A program made the position numbers and the translations under genes. Below, piece after piece: positions 28,893 to 37,244 of a DNA stretch of 64,000 nt (positions within the stretch are counted from its first letter, which is position 1; each line of letters starts with the position of its first letter). The notes under the pieces were generated by a model that made no database searches, had not been told where the DNA came from, and was given only the letters and a program-made list of their open reading frames with translations. The stretch is taken from NCBI GenBank assembly GCA_907163225.1, contig OU015322.1:1961001-2025000 (forward strand). Direction: 5' to 3'. Source of the DNA: an uncultured Rhodocyclaceae bacterium (lineage in GTDB: Bacteria; Pseudomonadota; Gammaproteobacteria; Burkholderiales; Rhodocyclaceae).

Positions 28893-29237
28893 CTAGAGAT
28901 CCAGTTGCTGCTGGGGCGCAAGCACGGCATCAAGTCGTGCTCCCATGTCACCGATTCTACGCTTCGTTTCGGAAGTATCAACTGCTTCCGAAAACTCTTT
29001 TTGGGCACCGCCGGCCGCGCCGGAAAGGTGCTCGTGAGCGATGTTCAGCGCGGCCATGACAGCGACGCGTTCGGCAATGGTGTTCTTGGTGCGCTGCGCG
29101 ATGTCGCGCATCTTGTTATCGACAAGATCCACGGCCAAGAGCAGCGCATCGCGCTCTTCCGGCGTGCAGGCAACGCGGTATTCGCGGCCCATGATCTTGA
29201 TGTCGAGGAAATTCGGCTCGGCGCTCATCTCAGGCAT
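28893..29237 (-). CDS. zapA: Cell division protein ZapA
   Basis: ZapA crosslinks FtsZ filaments at the division ring. The 114-residue protein has the N-terminal beta hairpin (LDIKIMGREYRVACTPEERDAL, residues about 10-33) and a long C-terminal coiled coil beginning near residue 40 (AVDLVDNKMRDIAQRTK). The gene pair with the small coiled-coil protein upstream and 6S RNA downstream is the classic arrangement. Confidence 0.9.
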   Translation of the reverse strand: MPEMSAEPNFLDIKIMGREYRVACTPEERDALLLAVDLVDNKMRDIAQRTKNTIAERVAVMAALNIAHEHLSGAAGGAQKEFSEAVDTSETKRRIGDMGARLDAVLAPQQQLDL

Positions 29238-29427
29238 CCTCGGGAATCTTGTCCATCAGCCCCTCCAGACGCTCGCGAGCGGCCGTCATGGTCTGGCGCA
29301 AATGCAGCCGTTCGGCCTCTGCCGCGGTCATCTGGTTCTTCAAAACCTCATTCTCGGCGCGCAACTGGTGAACCAGCGCGACGACTTGTTCGATTTTGGC
29401 TTCTAGCGTTTCGAGTTCCACATTCAT
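29230..29427 (-). CDS. Small coiled-coil protein upstream of zapA
   Basis: A 65-residue, almost wholly coiled-coil protein (MNVELETLEAKIEQVVALVH) of the type commonly found just before zapA (the TIGR02449-like family). It resembles ZapB in architecture and may act in division, but that is inferred. The stop overlaps the zapA start by eight bases. Confidence 0.75.
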   Translation of the reverse strand: MNVELETLEAKIEQVVALVHQLRAENEVLKNQMTAAEAERLHLRQTMTAARERLEGLMDKIPEDA

Positions 29428-29555
29428 GCGCCGAACTATAGAGGCAAAAATGCCGCGTGGTCAAGGACTAAGCCATTATTCTAAAAGTGGTTTATAGCAA
29501 CCGGCGGTAACTTTCCTGATGCAACGCAACCCCGTTGAATGTAAAATCCGCGGCG

Positions 29556-29740
29556 TGTCAGGTGCTGCGTACGGATTCTCCAAACGCAGTTAAACGGGAA
29601 AGCGGTGCGTCTCCTTCGAGACCACTCCGCTGCTGCCCCCGCAACGGTAAGCAAGTGCGGGCGTATCACAAGGCCACTGGGTGACAACCTGGGAAGGCGA
29701 TACGTCAAGACTTGTGAGCCCGGATACCGGCCTGGGACAA
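29556..29740 (+). promoter_or_regulatory. Cobalamin riboswitch
   Basis: The conserved blocks of the adenosylcobalamin riboswitch appear in order: AGGTGCTGCG at the 5' side, AAACGGGAAAGCGGTGCGTC, the B12-box CTGCCCCCGCAACGGTAAGC, GCCACTGGGTGACAACCTGG, GGGAAGGCGATACGTC and GAGCCCGGATACCGGCC. It precedes btuB. Bound cobalamin should reduce expression of the B12 uptake operon. The CCTCCCCTCC stretch near 29781 could pair with the btuB ribosome site AAAAGGGGAAA, which suggests translational control; this pairing is inferred. Confidence 0.95.
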
Positions 29741-29853
29741 AAAGCGGAAGTGCCACGGGGGTGTGGTGCCGGTTGTAGCAACCTCCCCTCCCTCGCATTT
29801 CCTTGTCAATGCTGTTCCGGCGCGCGGGGACGCCTGCTGGAAAAGGGGAAATC

Positions 29854-31797
29854 ATGTATCCACGTTTGAAACCGCTGGCCGCGTTGCTGCCGGCCCTGTT
29901 CGCAATGCCCGCCAATGCTCAGCAGTTGGCGCTCCTCGACTCCGTCGTTGTTACGGCCACCCGCTTCAGTGAGTCCTCTGTCGCCACTGCCGCAAACGTC
30001 ACGACCATCACACACGAAGAAATTCGAGACTCTGGCGCCCAGACGCTACCCGATGTACTGCGGTACACCTCCGGACTACAAGTTTCGCCGCTTTATGGCT
30101 CTATCGGCGCAGACACCTCTATCGACATGCGCGGCTTTGGCGAGGGCGCTGCTCAGCGAACCCTGGTGCTGCTCAACGGCCAGCGCCTGAACTCGCTTGA
30201 TATGTCAAATATCGACTGGGGTTTGGTGCCACTTGATAGCGTAGACCGCGTCGAAATTGTCAGCGGCAGTGCAGCGATCCTCTACGGCGACAATGCGGTC
30301 GGTGGGGTAATCAATATCATCACTCGCACGCAGCGCGAGGGTGCCAGCATTCAGGCTGGACTTGGCAACAACAACGGCAAATCGCTTTCGGCCAGTATCG
30401 CCAAGCAACTGGGCAAGTTTGACTTGGCGCTTGCGGTCAACCATCAGGCAACCGATGGCTGGCGGAAGAACAACGAGCAGGAGCGTAACACCCTGTCCAG
30501 CCGGCTTGGCGTCCGCTTTGACCGCGGCGAGGCTTTTATTGACCTCGGTTGGTCGTCACTTGACGTCGGCCTGCCCGGCTCATTGACCAAGGCGCAGTTT
30601 GACAGCAATCCGCGCCAAGCCGAAACGACGGACAGTTTTGCCGAACGTCGGACCGCCTATGTCCGGCCAAGCATCAACTGGAGGCTTGCCGACAACCTCA
30701 GTTTCGCTGGAGAAATTGGCTATTCAGAAGTAGAAAACACGTCGTGGATTTCGAACTGGTCTTCCTTTTCCAAGCGAAAGACCGACACTCTGTCGTTTAC
30801 CCCTCGCCTGCAATGGGATCATGGCTTACTCGGGCTGGGTAGCAAAACCATTGTCGGTTTCGACTATTACGACGGCAAACTAACTTCGGACAACAGCTTC
30901 AGCAAGAACGGGCCGATCGCCAAGACGGTAACGATCAATCAAACCAGCCAGGCGGTTTACCTCCAGAACCAGACGCGCCTGACCACCGACCTGACACTGA
31001 CAGCCGGTGCCCGCCACCAGAAAATCGAGCAATCAGCCTCGGACACCAGCGGCCTGAGCATCAGCAATGACCATAGCAAGAGCATTGGTGAAATCGGCCT
31101 GAGCTACAAGCTTGCCCCCGGTTTCCGCCTGTTTGCTCGTACCGGCACAACCTTCCGCTTTGCCAATCTCGACGAACTGACGACCTTTGTCGGCTTCGCC
31201 AGCAAACCGGTTCGTCCTGAACGCGGCACCTTTGTCGATTTCGGTGGCCAATGGTCTGGCTCCTCTTATTCGCTCAAGGTCACGGCCTACACGCTGAAAA
31301 TGACCGACGAAATTGCCTGGAACGGTCTTCCTTTTCCGAACGGAGCAAACGAGAACTTGGCCAAAACCCGCCACCAAGGTATCGACACCACCGCCACTTA
31401 TGAAATCAGCCCGCACTGGCAGATCAACGCCGGCCTAAACCTTCAGAAAGCTGAATTCCGTGACGGTGCCAACAATGGCAAGGAGATTCCGCTGGTGCCG
31501 ACATTGAAAGCAACGGCTGGCCTCAGCTTCAAGCCAACCAACGCCTGGAATCTCTCACTTTTCGCCAACCATGTTGGCGAGCGCTACATGGGTGGCGACA
31601 GCAACAACGCGTCCTATGACAAGCTGGCCGCCTACACGACAGCAGATTTCGCGCTTAGCTGGCACGAGTCAAGCTGGACAGTGCGTGGTCGTGTGGTCAA
31701 CCTGGCAGACAAGAAATACGCGCCTGTCGGCTACTACGGATCCTACTATCCAGCCGATGGGCGGGCCTTTTTCGCCGACCTGCGTTACGACTTCTGA
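29854..31797 (+). CDS. btuB: TonB-dependent cobalamin receptor BtuB
   Basis: An outer-membrane receptor for cobalamin or other corrinoids. The 647-residue protein has a signal peptide ending in AMPANAQQ, a TonB-box-like DSVVVTATR, a plug domain (TLPDVLRYTSGLQV, GEGAAQRTLVLLNGQRL, GDNAVGGVINIITR) and a beta barrel ending in YDF. I start it at 29854, behind the strong ribosome site AAAAGGGG; an in-frame ATG at 29803 would destroy the signal peptide. The upstream cobalamin riboswitch fixes the substrate class. Confidence 0.92.
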   Translation: MYPRLKPLAALLPALFAMPANAQQLALLDSVVVTATRFSESSVATAANVTTITHEEIRDSGAQTLPDVLRYTSGLQVSPLYGSIGADTSIDMRGFGEGAAQRTLVLLNGQRLNSLDMSNIDWGLVPLDSVDRVEIVSGSAAILYGDNAVGGVINIITRTQREGASIQAGLGNNNGKSLSASIAKQLGKFDLALAVNHQATDGWRKNNEQERNTLSSRLGVRFDRGEAFIDLGWSSLDVGLPGSLTKAQFDSNPRQAETTDSFAERRTAYVRPSINWRLADNLSFAGEIGYSEVENTSWISNWSSFSKRKTDTLSFTPRLQWDHGLLGLGSKTIVGFDYYDGKLTSDNSFSKNGPIAKTVTINQTSQAVYLQNQTRLTTDLTLTAGARHQKIEQSASDTSGLSISNDHSKSIGEIGLSYKLAPGFRLFARTGTTFRFANLDELTTFVGFASKPVRPERGTFVDFGGQWSGSSYSLKVTAYTLKMTDEIAWNGLPFPNGANENLAKTRHQGIDTTATYEISPHWQINAGLNLQKAEFRDGANNGKEIPLVPTLKATAGLSFKPTNAWNLSLFANHVGERYMGGDSNNASYDKLAAYTTADFALSWHESSWTVRGRVVNLADKKYAPVGYYGSYYPADGRAFFADLRYDF

Positions 31798-31807
31798 CGC
31801 CTGAAAG

Positions 31808-32785
31808 ATGCCCACCCGCCAGCGCGCCTTCCTGATTCTCGCCAGCCTCGGCCTGCTGGCTGTGGCGAGTCTTGGGCTGGCACTGACGGTGGGTAGTTTC
31901 CAGGTTTCCTACAGTGAAGTACTGGCCGCCTTGCTGGGACAGGAAGGCGGGGCCGGCGATGTTGTCCTGCAGCTTCGCCTGCCGCGCGCGCTGGCTGGTT
32001 TTGCCTGCGGCGGGCTGCTGGCGCTGGCTGGCGCGCTGATGCAGGTGCTGTTGCGCAATCCGCTGGCCGATCCTTACGTGCTGGGCATTTCCGGCGGTGC
32101 CGGGGTCGGGGCCATGTTCGCCATGCTGCTCGGCTTGCCGGTGCTCGGTATCGACGGCCTGGCCTTTGTCGGAGCTTTCGCCGCGATGTTGCTGGTCTTT
32201 GGGCTGGCGCATGGCGACGGGAGCTGGACGCAGACGCGCTTGTTGCTGACCGGCGTCATCGTCGCTGCCGGTTGTGGCGCACTCGTTGCGCTGATGTTGA
32301 GCATCGCCGACGAGCACAAGCTGCGCGGCATGTTGTTCTGGCTGATGGGCGACCTCGGGCAGAGCGCGCAGTGGTGGCCTGCCTTCGCGGCACTGGCGGT
32401 CGCCCTGGTGCTGGCCATGCCTTTTGCCCGCGAACTGAACCTGCTGTCGCGCGGCCTGATGCAGGCGCAGGCTTTGGGCGTTGCGGTTGGCCGGCTACGC
32501 TACGCCATCTACCTGCTGGCCTCGCTGGCCACTGCCGCCTCGGTGACGACGGCCGGCTCGATTGGTTTTGTCGGGCTGATCGTGCCGCATCTGGTTCGGC
32601 TGGCCACCGGCAACGACCAGCGACTGCTGCTACCGGCCTCGGTGCTGGCGGGCGGTTCGCTGCTCGTGCTGGCCGATACGCTGGCCCGCACGCTGATTGC
32701 GCCGCAGCAACTACCGGTTGGCGTGCTGACGGCGCTGATCGGCGTGCCGGTCTTTCTTTTTCTGCTCTCAAGGCAGCCGAAATGA
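31808..32785 (+). CDS. btuC: Cobalamin ABC transporter permease BtuC
   Basis: A 325-residue FecCD/BtuC-type permease with about ten transmembrane helices. Signatures are RLPRALAGFACGGLLALAG, NPLADPYVLGISGGAGVGA near residue 80 and GSIGFVGLIVPHLVRLATG near residue 255, the coupling region that contacts the ATPase. It is 11 bases after btuB and overlaps btuD by four bases. No periplasmic binding protein gene (btuF) is in the operon. Confidence 0.9.
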   Translation: MPTRQRAFLILASLGLLAVASLGLALTVGSFQVSYSEVLAALLGQEGGAGDVVLQLRLPRALAGFACGGLLALAGALMQVLLRNPLADPYVLGISGGAGVGAMFAMLLGLPVLGIDGLAFVGAFAAMLLVFGLAHGDGSWTQTRLLLTGVIVAAGCGALVALMLSIADEHKLRGMLFWLMGDLGQSAQWWPAFAALAVALVLAMPFARELNLLSRGLMQAQALGVAVGRLRYAIYLLASLATAASVTTAGSIGFVGLIVPHLVRLATGNDQRLLLPASVLAGGSLLVLADTLARTLIAPQQLPVGVLTALIGVPVFLFLLSRQPK

Positions 32786-33555
32786 CCCGGCCCTTGCTCG
32801 AAGCCAAACAACTGGTCGTCGAAATTGGCGGCAAAACGGTGGTCGACCGCGTCGACTTGCGTGTCGCCAGCGGCGAGCGCATCGCCATCCTCGGCCGCAA
32901 CGGCGCCGGCAAATCGACCTTGCTGTCGACCCTGGCCGGCCTGCGCCCCCCGGCCGGTGGGGCTCTGCTGCTCGATGGCGAGGATGCGGCGATGTTGCCC
33001 GCCCGCGAAGCAGCCCTGCGCCGGGCCTGGCTCGGCCAATTTCAGTCCGACCCGTTCGGTTCGACCGTGCTCGAAACGGCGCTAACCGGCCGTCACCCGC
33101 ACCTCGGGCGTTGGGACTGGGAATCGAAGCAAGACGCCGAACTGGCGCGCAGCGCGCTCAAGGCGGTCGGGCTGGACGGCATGGAAGCCCGCCAGATCCA
33201 TACGCTTTCGGGCGGCGAGCGCCAGCGGCTGGCCATCGCCACGCTGCTCACTCAAGCGGCGCCGCTCTACCTGCTTGACGAACCGCTGTCGCACCTCGAT
33301 CTCAACCACCAGATGGCCGTCCTCGAACTCTTTGCTGGCCCCGCCCGTAACAGCGGTGCCGGCGTCGTCTTGGTGCTGCACGACCCGGCGCTGGCCCACC
33401 GCTTCTGCGACCGGGCGCTGCTGGTCTTCGGCGATGGCCGCACCGAGATTGCTGCGGTCGACGCCATTTTGACGGCAAAAACGCTGTCCGAACTGTACGG
33501 CTACGGCCTGCGGCAAATCGATGACCGCGGCCATCGTTGCTTCATCCCCGAATAA
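32782..33555 (+). CDS. btuD: Cobalamin ABC transporter ATPase BtuD
   Basis: A 257-residue ABC ATPase with Walker A GRNGAGKST near residue 39, the signature LSGGERQRLAIA near residue 138 and Walker B LYLLDEPLSHLD. It starts with MTRPLLEAKQLVVEIGG at an ATG overlapping the btuC stop (ATGA). It energises corrinoid import with BtuC. A copy of the dispersed repeat follows its stop codon. Confidence 0.9.
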   Translation: MTRPLLEAKQLVVEIGGKTVVDRVDLRVASGERIAILGRNGAGKSTLLSTLAGLRPPAGGALLLDGEDAAMLPAREAALRRAWLGQFQSDPFGSTVLETALTGRHPHLGRWDWESKQDAELARSALKAVGLDGMEARQIHTLSGGERQRLAIATLLTQAAPLYLLDEPLSHLDLNHQMAVLELFAGPARNSGAGVVLVLHDPALAHRFCDRALLVFGDGRTEIAAVDAILTAKTLSELYGYGLRQIDDRGHRCFIPE

Positions 33556-33560
33556 AGCAT

Positions 33561-33600
33561 TTCAATTTTGGCCATTTTTTCCGGTTGACCGTGGAATGGC
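33561..33600 (+). repeat. Dispersed repeat copy 6 (intergenic, btuD-cobO)
   Basis: TTCAATTTTGGCCA, a T run, then CCGGTTGACCGTGG. This non-coding copy starts five bases after the btuD stop and is the closest to my consensus, so I use it as the reference. It lies within the B12 transcript. Confidence 0.8.
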
Positions 33601-33636
33601 CTTCCACCTCAAAAATCGAATCTTTCCGAGCGAACC

Positions 33637-34227
33637 ATGACCGTCACCCACGAACAACGCATGCAAAAGAAAAAGGCCGTCATCGACGGCAAGATTGACG
33701 CCGCCCAGGAAGAACGCGGCGTGCTGGTAATCAACACCGGCAATGGCAAGGGCAAGTCGAGCGCCGCCTTCGGCGTCGTCGCCCGCGCTCTCGGCCACGG
33801 CCTGAAAGTCGGCGTCGTCCAGTTCGTCAAGGGCCGCTCCGACACTGGCGAAGAAGCCTTCTTCCGCCAGCAGCCGAACGTCGCCTGGCACGTCGGCGGC
33901 GAAGGCTTCACCTGGGAAACCCAGGACAAGGAACGCGACGCCAAGGCCGCGCAAGCCGCGTGGGAAGTTGCCTGCGACCACCTCGGCGACCCGGCCATCG
34001 GCCTCGTCGTCCTCGACGAAATGACCTATGCCTTCAAATACGGCTGGCTCGACCTCGACGCCGTGATCGCCAAGCTGCAGTCACGCCCGGCCATGCAGCA
34101 CGTCATCATCACCGGCCGCGCCGCGCCGCAGGCCTTACGCGATGCGGCCGACACGGTCAGCGACATCGGCATGGAAAAACACGCCTTTCAAGCCGGCATC
34201 AAGGCCATGCCCGGCCTGGAATTCTGA
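33637..34227 (+). CDS. cobO: Cob(I)yrinic acid a,c-diamide adenosyltransferase
   Basis: CobO/BtuR adds the 5'-deoxyadenosyl group to cobalt(I) of corrinoids, a step needed both in synthesis and salvage. The 196-residue protein has the P-loop NTGNGKGKSSAAFG near residue 32, used unusually to hold ATP for adenosyl transfer, and VLDEMTYAFKYGWL near residue 127. Its product would be the cofactor used by the mutase encoded upstream in the window. Confidence 0.93.
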   Translation: MTVTHEQRMQKKKAVIDGKIDAAQEERGVLVINTGNGKGKSSAAFGVVARALGHGLKVGVVQFVKGRSDTGEEAFFRQQPNVAWHVGGEGFTWETQDKERDAKAAQAAWEVACDHLGDPAIGLVVLDEMTYAFKYGWLDLDAVIAKLQSRPAMQHVIITGRAAPQALRDAADTVSDIGMEKHAFQAGIKAMPGLEF

Positions 34228-34237
34228 GTTCAAGTCG

Positions 34238-35851
34238 ATGAAACGCCTCTGCCATTTCGCCTGCCTGCTGTTCTTTTCCGCTGCTGGCTGGGCGACGGAA
34301 ATCGACATCCCGGCCAACATTCAGGCCGAGGCGCGGATTGTCCGCGGCGAGCGCGACGGCTATTGGGAAAAGCTGCTGCTCGTCAGCTTCCCCGAAGCAC
34401 GACGCACGCTGTCCACCTCGGACGGCCTGCTCGACGCCCGCGCTGCGCTCAATCACGCCGGCCACCCGCAGCTCTGGAACCAGCTCGGCGTTCGGTTCAT
34501 GGGCCAGGACGGCCGGGGCGGCAAGGCCTACGCCGAACATGTACACGAAAAAGCTGCCCGCCAACTGCATCTCGACCCGTCGGCGCTCGCCGGCATGGCC
34601 ACAGCCGCCGACCTCGACAATCTGGCGGTCGTCACTCAAAGCTACGGTTCGCTGACGGTCACCGTACTGGCCACCGCCGGCGCCCGGAGCAACGCCATCC
34701 GCACCGGCGTTGATGCCGGCACCTACATCGAAGGCCAGACGCCGGCCGGCACGATCAACATCATGGTGCTGACCAATATTCGCCTGACCGACGCGGCACT
34801 TGCGCGCGCCCTGATCACCGTTACCGAAGGCAAGACTGCGGCGCTGCAGGATCTCAACGTGCCAAGCACCTACACCAAAACCGTGCAGGCAACGGGAACG
34901 GGCACCGACAGCATTATCGTGGTGTCCGGCACGCAGGGCCCGCAGGCCAGCTACACCGGCGGCCACAGCCGGATTGGCGAATTGATCGGCAAGGCCAGCT
35001 ACCAGGCGGTGGTCGACGCGCTCGGCAAGCAAAATGGCTTCTTCCTGCCCGGCGCCAAGCGTTTCGGAGCCGGCGCAAACGTGCCGCCCAAGCCGCCGGA
35101 AGCACTGCGCCTCGCCCTGCTCCATCTCGACGCCGTGCCCGGCGACATTGCCGGCAACCGCGCCCGCATCGAGGCCAGCATTCAGGCAGCCGTCGGCCAG
35201 GGCGCCGACTGGGTGATGACGCCAGAACTGGCCGAAACCGGCTACAACTTCGCCAGCCGCATCGGTACTGGCTGGATCGCCCCCTTTCCCAGTGCCTGGA
35301 TCAGCACATTGGCCGCCATCGCCCGCGACAACCGCGTGGCGCTCTTCATCGGTTTCGCCGAGCGTGACGCGCAAAGCGGCCAGCTCTACAACAGCGTCGC
35401 GGTGATCGACCGCGCGGGCGTGATCCAGGGCGCCTACCGCAAGCAACGCGTGCATGGCGGCGCCGAGAGCTGGTCGACACCGGGCACCGGCGGCGCCCCC
35501 TTTATCGTCGACGGCATCTCCGTCGGCGTACTGATCTGTGCCGACACCTACAAACCTGAACCGGCCGCCAGCTACCTCCAGCAAGGCGCAGCCATCCTGC
35601 TCGCCCCGGCCAACTGGCCGCCGGTCGACGGCATGGGGCCGGACGATCTGTGGGAGCGACGCAGCGGAGAAACCGGCCTGCCACTGATCGTCAACAACCG
35701 TACCGGCCGCGAGCCGGAGCTTGATTTCTCGCTGGGCGAAAGCGTTGTCGCGGCCGGCGGTGAGCGACTGTTCTCGTTCAGCACCAGCCAGAGCCGCGTG
35801 TTTTACGTCGACTGGGATCGCCGACAGGGCTTCAGCCAACCCACCCGTTAA
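34238..35851 (+). CDS. Exported CbiZ-type amidohydrolase fused to a nitrilase domain
   Basis: A 537-residue two-domain protein. Residues 1-19 form a signal peptide (MKRLCHFACLLFFSAAGWA). Residues about 30-262 resemble CbiZ, the adenosylcobinamide amidohydrolase that removes the aminopropanol or nucleotide-loop arm to leave cobyric acid: LATAGARSNAIRTGVDAG, GTINIMVLTNIRLTD, TEGKTAALQDL and YTGGHSRIGELIGKASY. Residues about 288-525 are a carbon-nitrogen hydrolase with all catalytic residues: Glu330 (TPELAETGYNF), Lys402 (YRKQRVH) and Cys434 (VLICADTYKPE). It starts ten bases after cobO. Both the fusion and the predicted periplasmic location are unusual. Domain calls are by pattern recognition. 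Confidence 0.82.
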   Translation: MKRLCHFACLLFFSAAGWATEIDIPANIQAEARIVRGERDGYWEKLLLVSFPEARRTLSTSDGLLDARAALNHAGHPQLWNQLGVRFMGQDGRGGKAYAEHVHEKAARQLHLDPSALAGMATAADLDNLAVVTQSYGSLTVTVLATAGARSNAIRTGVDAGTYIEGQTPAGTINIMVLTNIRLTDAALARALITVTEGKTAALQDLNVPSTYTKTVQATGTGTDSIIVVSGTQGPQASYTGGHSRIGELIGKASYQAVVDALGKQNGFFLPGAKRFGAGANVPPKPPEALRLALLHLDAVPGDIAGNRARIEASIQAAVGQGADWVMTPELAETGYNFASRIGTGWIAPFPSAWISTLAAIARDNRVALFIGFAERDAQSGQLYNSVAVIDRAGVIQGAYRKQRVHGGAESWSTPGTGGAPFIVDGISVGVLICADTYKPEPAASYLQQGAAILLAPANWPPVDGMGPDDLWERRSGETGLPLIVNNRTGREPELDFSLGESVVAAGGERLFSFSTSQSRVFYVDWDRRQGFSQPTR

Positions 35852-35860
35852 GGAACAAGA

Positions 35861-37147
35861 ATGCCCGCCTGCCCCGCCCTCCTCATCGCCGCCCCCGCCT
35901 CCGGCCAGGGCAAGACCACCGTCACCGCTGCGCTAGCCCGACTGCACGCGCGGCAAGGGCGACGTGTCACCGTCTTCAAATGCGGCCCGGACTTTCTCGA
36001 CCCGCAGATCCACGCCGTCGCCAGCGGCCGGCCCTGTCAGAATCTCGACCTCGGCATGTGCGGCGAGGACGACGCACGCTGGCGGCTGGCTCGCGCGGCT
36101 GCCGATTCCGACCTGATCCTGATCGAAGGCGTCATGGGCCTCTTCGACGGCGCGCCGTCCGCCGCCGACATTGCCATCCGCTTCGGCATCCCGGTCATGG
36201 CCCTGATCGACGCTGGGGCCATGGCCCAGACCTTCGGTGCCGTCGCCCACGGCCTCGCCACCTACCGGCCCGAACTACCTTTTGCCGGCGTACTGGCCAA
36301 CCGCAGTGCCAGCGAGCGCCACACCGAAATGCTGCGCAACAGCCTGCCGGCCGGCATGGGCTGGTTCGGTGCGCTGCCCAAAAGCAGCGACAGCCTGCCC
36401 GAGCGCCACCTCGGCCTACTGCAGGCGGCCGAAATTTCCGACCTCGAACCCCGCCTAGATGCCTTGGCCAATGCCCTGGCGGCAAGTTCCGCGGTCAACC
36501 TGCCAAAACCCATAAATTTCGAAGCGTCTGCCGCCCCCGCCATCGTACCGCTGCTCGCCGGCCAGCGCATCGCCATCGCCCGCGACGCCGCCTACGGCTT
36601 CATCTACCCGGCCAACCTGGAAACGCTCGCCGCCCTGGGCGCCGAACTGCGCTTCTTCTCGCCGATCGCCCACGACGCCTTGCCCGAATGCGACGCCGTC
36701 TGGCTACCCGGCGGCTACCCGGAACTCCATGCTGAGGCGCTCAGCCAAAACCTCGCGCTCTGGCAAGCGCTCAAAAACCATGTCAGCGCCGGAAACCCCC
36801 TGCTCGCCGAATGCGGCGGCATGATGAGCCTGTTCGAGGAAGTGGTCGACAAGGTCGGCGTCAGCCATCGCTTCGGCGGTCTGCTGCCCGGGCGATCAGT
36901 GATGCAAAAAAGGCTGGCCGCACTCGGCACACAATTCAGCGATTTGCCGGAAGGCCGGCTGTCCGGCCACACCTTCCATTATTCAAAAAGCGAAACCACA
37001 CTTGTGCCGCTCACCCGTGCCCAAACGGCCGACGGTCGCGACGGTGAAGCAATCTACCGCGACGACCGCCTGACCGCCTCCTACGTCCATTTCTATTTTC
37101 CAAGCAACCCCGCCGCCACGGCCAACCTGTTCAAGCGGTCGCAATAG
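35861..37147 (+). CDS. cobB: Cobyrinic acid a,c-diamide synthase
   Basis: CobB/CbiA amidates the a and c side chains of cobyrinic acid using glutamine and ATP. The 428-residue protein has an N-terminal dethiobiotin-synthetase-like domain with P-loop APASGQGKTTVTAAL near residue 10 and RPCQNLDLGMCG. Its C-terminal class I glutamine amidotransferase domain has LPGGYPELHAE and the nucleophile cysteine in LLAECGGMM near residue 310. The linker (about residues 205-225) is encoded by a copy of the dispersed repeat and reads SSAVNLPKPINFEAS. It is the last gene of the B12 operon, nine bases after the fusion gene. Confidence 0.92.
   Translation: MPACPALLIAAPASGQGKTTVTAALARLHARQGRRVTVFKCGPDFLDPQIHAVASGRPCQNLDLGMCGEDDARWRLARAAADSDLILIEGVMGLFDGAPSAADIAIRFGIPVMALIDAGAMAQTFGAVAHGLATYRPELPFAGVLANRSASERHTEMLRNSLPAGMGWFGALPKSSDSLPERHLGLLQAAEISDLEPRLDALANALAASSAVNLPKPINFEASAAPAIVPLLAGQRIAIARDAAYGFIYPANLETLAALGAELRFFSPIAHDALPECDAVWLPGGYPELHAEALSQNLALWQALKNHVSAGNPLLAECGGMMSLFEEVVDKVGVSHRFGGLLPGRSVMQKRLAALGTQFSDLPEGRLSGHTFHYSKSETTLVPLTRAQTADGRDGEAIYRDDRLTASYVHFYFPSNPAATANLFKRSQ
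36489..36524 (-). repeat. Dispersed repeat copy 7 (cobB interdomain linker)
   Basis: Read on the minus strand: GAAATTTATGGG, TTTTGGC, AGGTTGACCGCGG. Antisense to cobB, it encodes SSAVNLPKPINFE between the two domains, a place tolerant of insertions. Confidence 0.6.
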
Positions 37148-37244
37148 TTCGATTTATTCGAACAATAATGCAAAAAATTGGTGGTTTTTCTGCAGTCAGA
37201 AGCAGGTACACTAGACTACGTAACTTTTCCACACGGAGACAAGC

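Noticed and set aside
33445-33485. Repeat-like match in btuD, minus orientation
   Set aside because: Only the GTCGACCGCAGCA part and a TTTTTGCC fit; not strong enough to call.
34199-35839. 546-codon frame antisense to the CbiZ-nitrilase gene
   Set aside because: A GC-skew shadow; the sense frame has a signal peptide and two recognisable domains.
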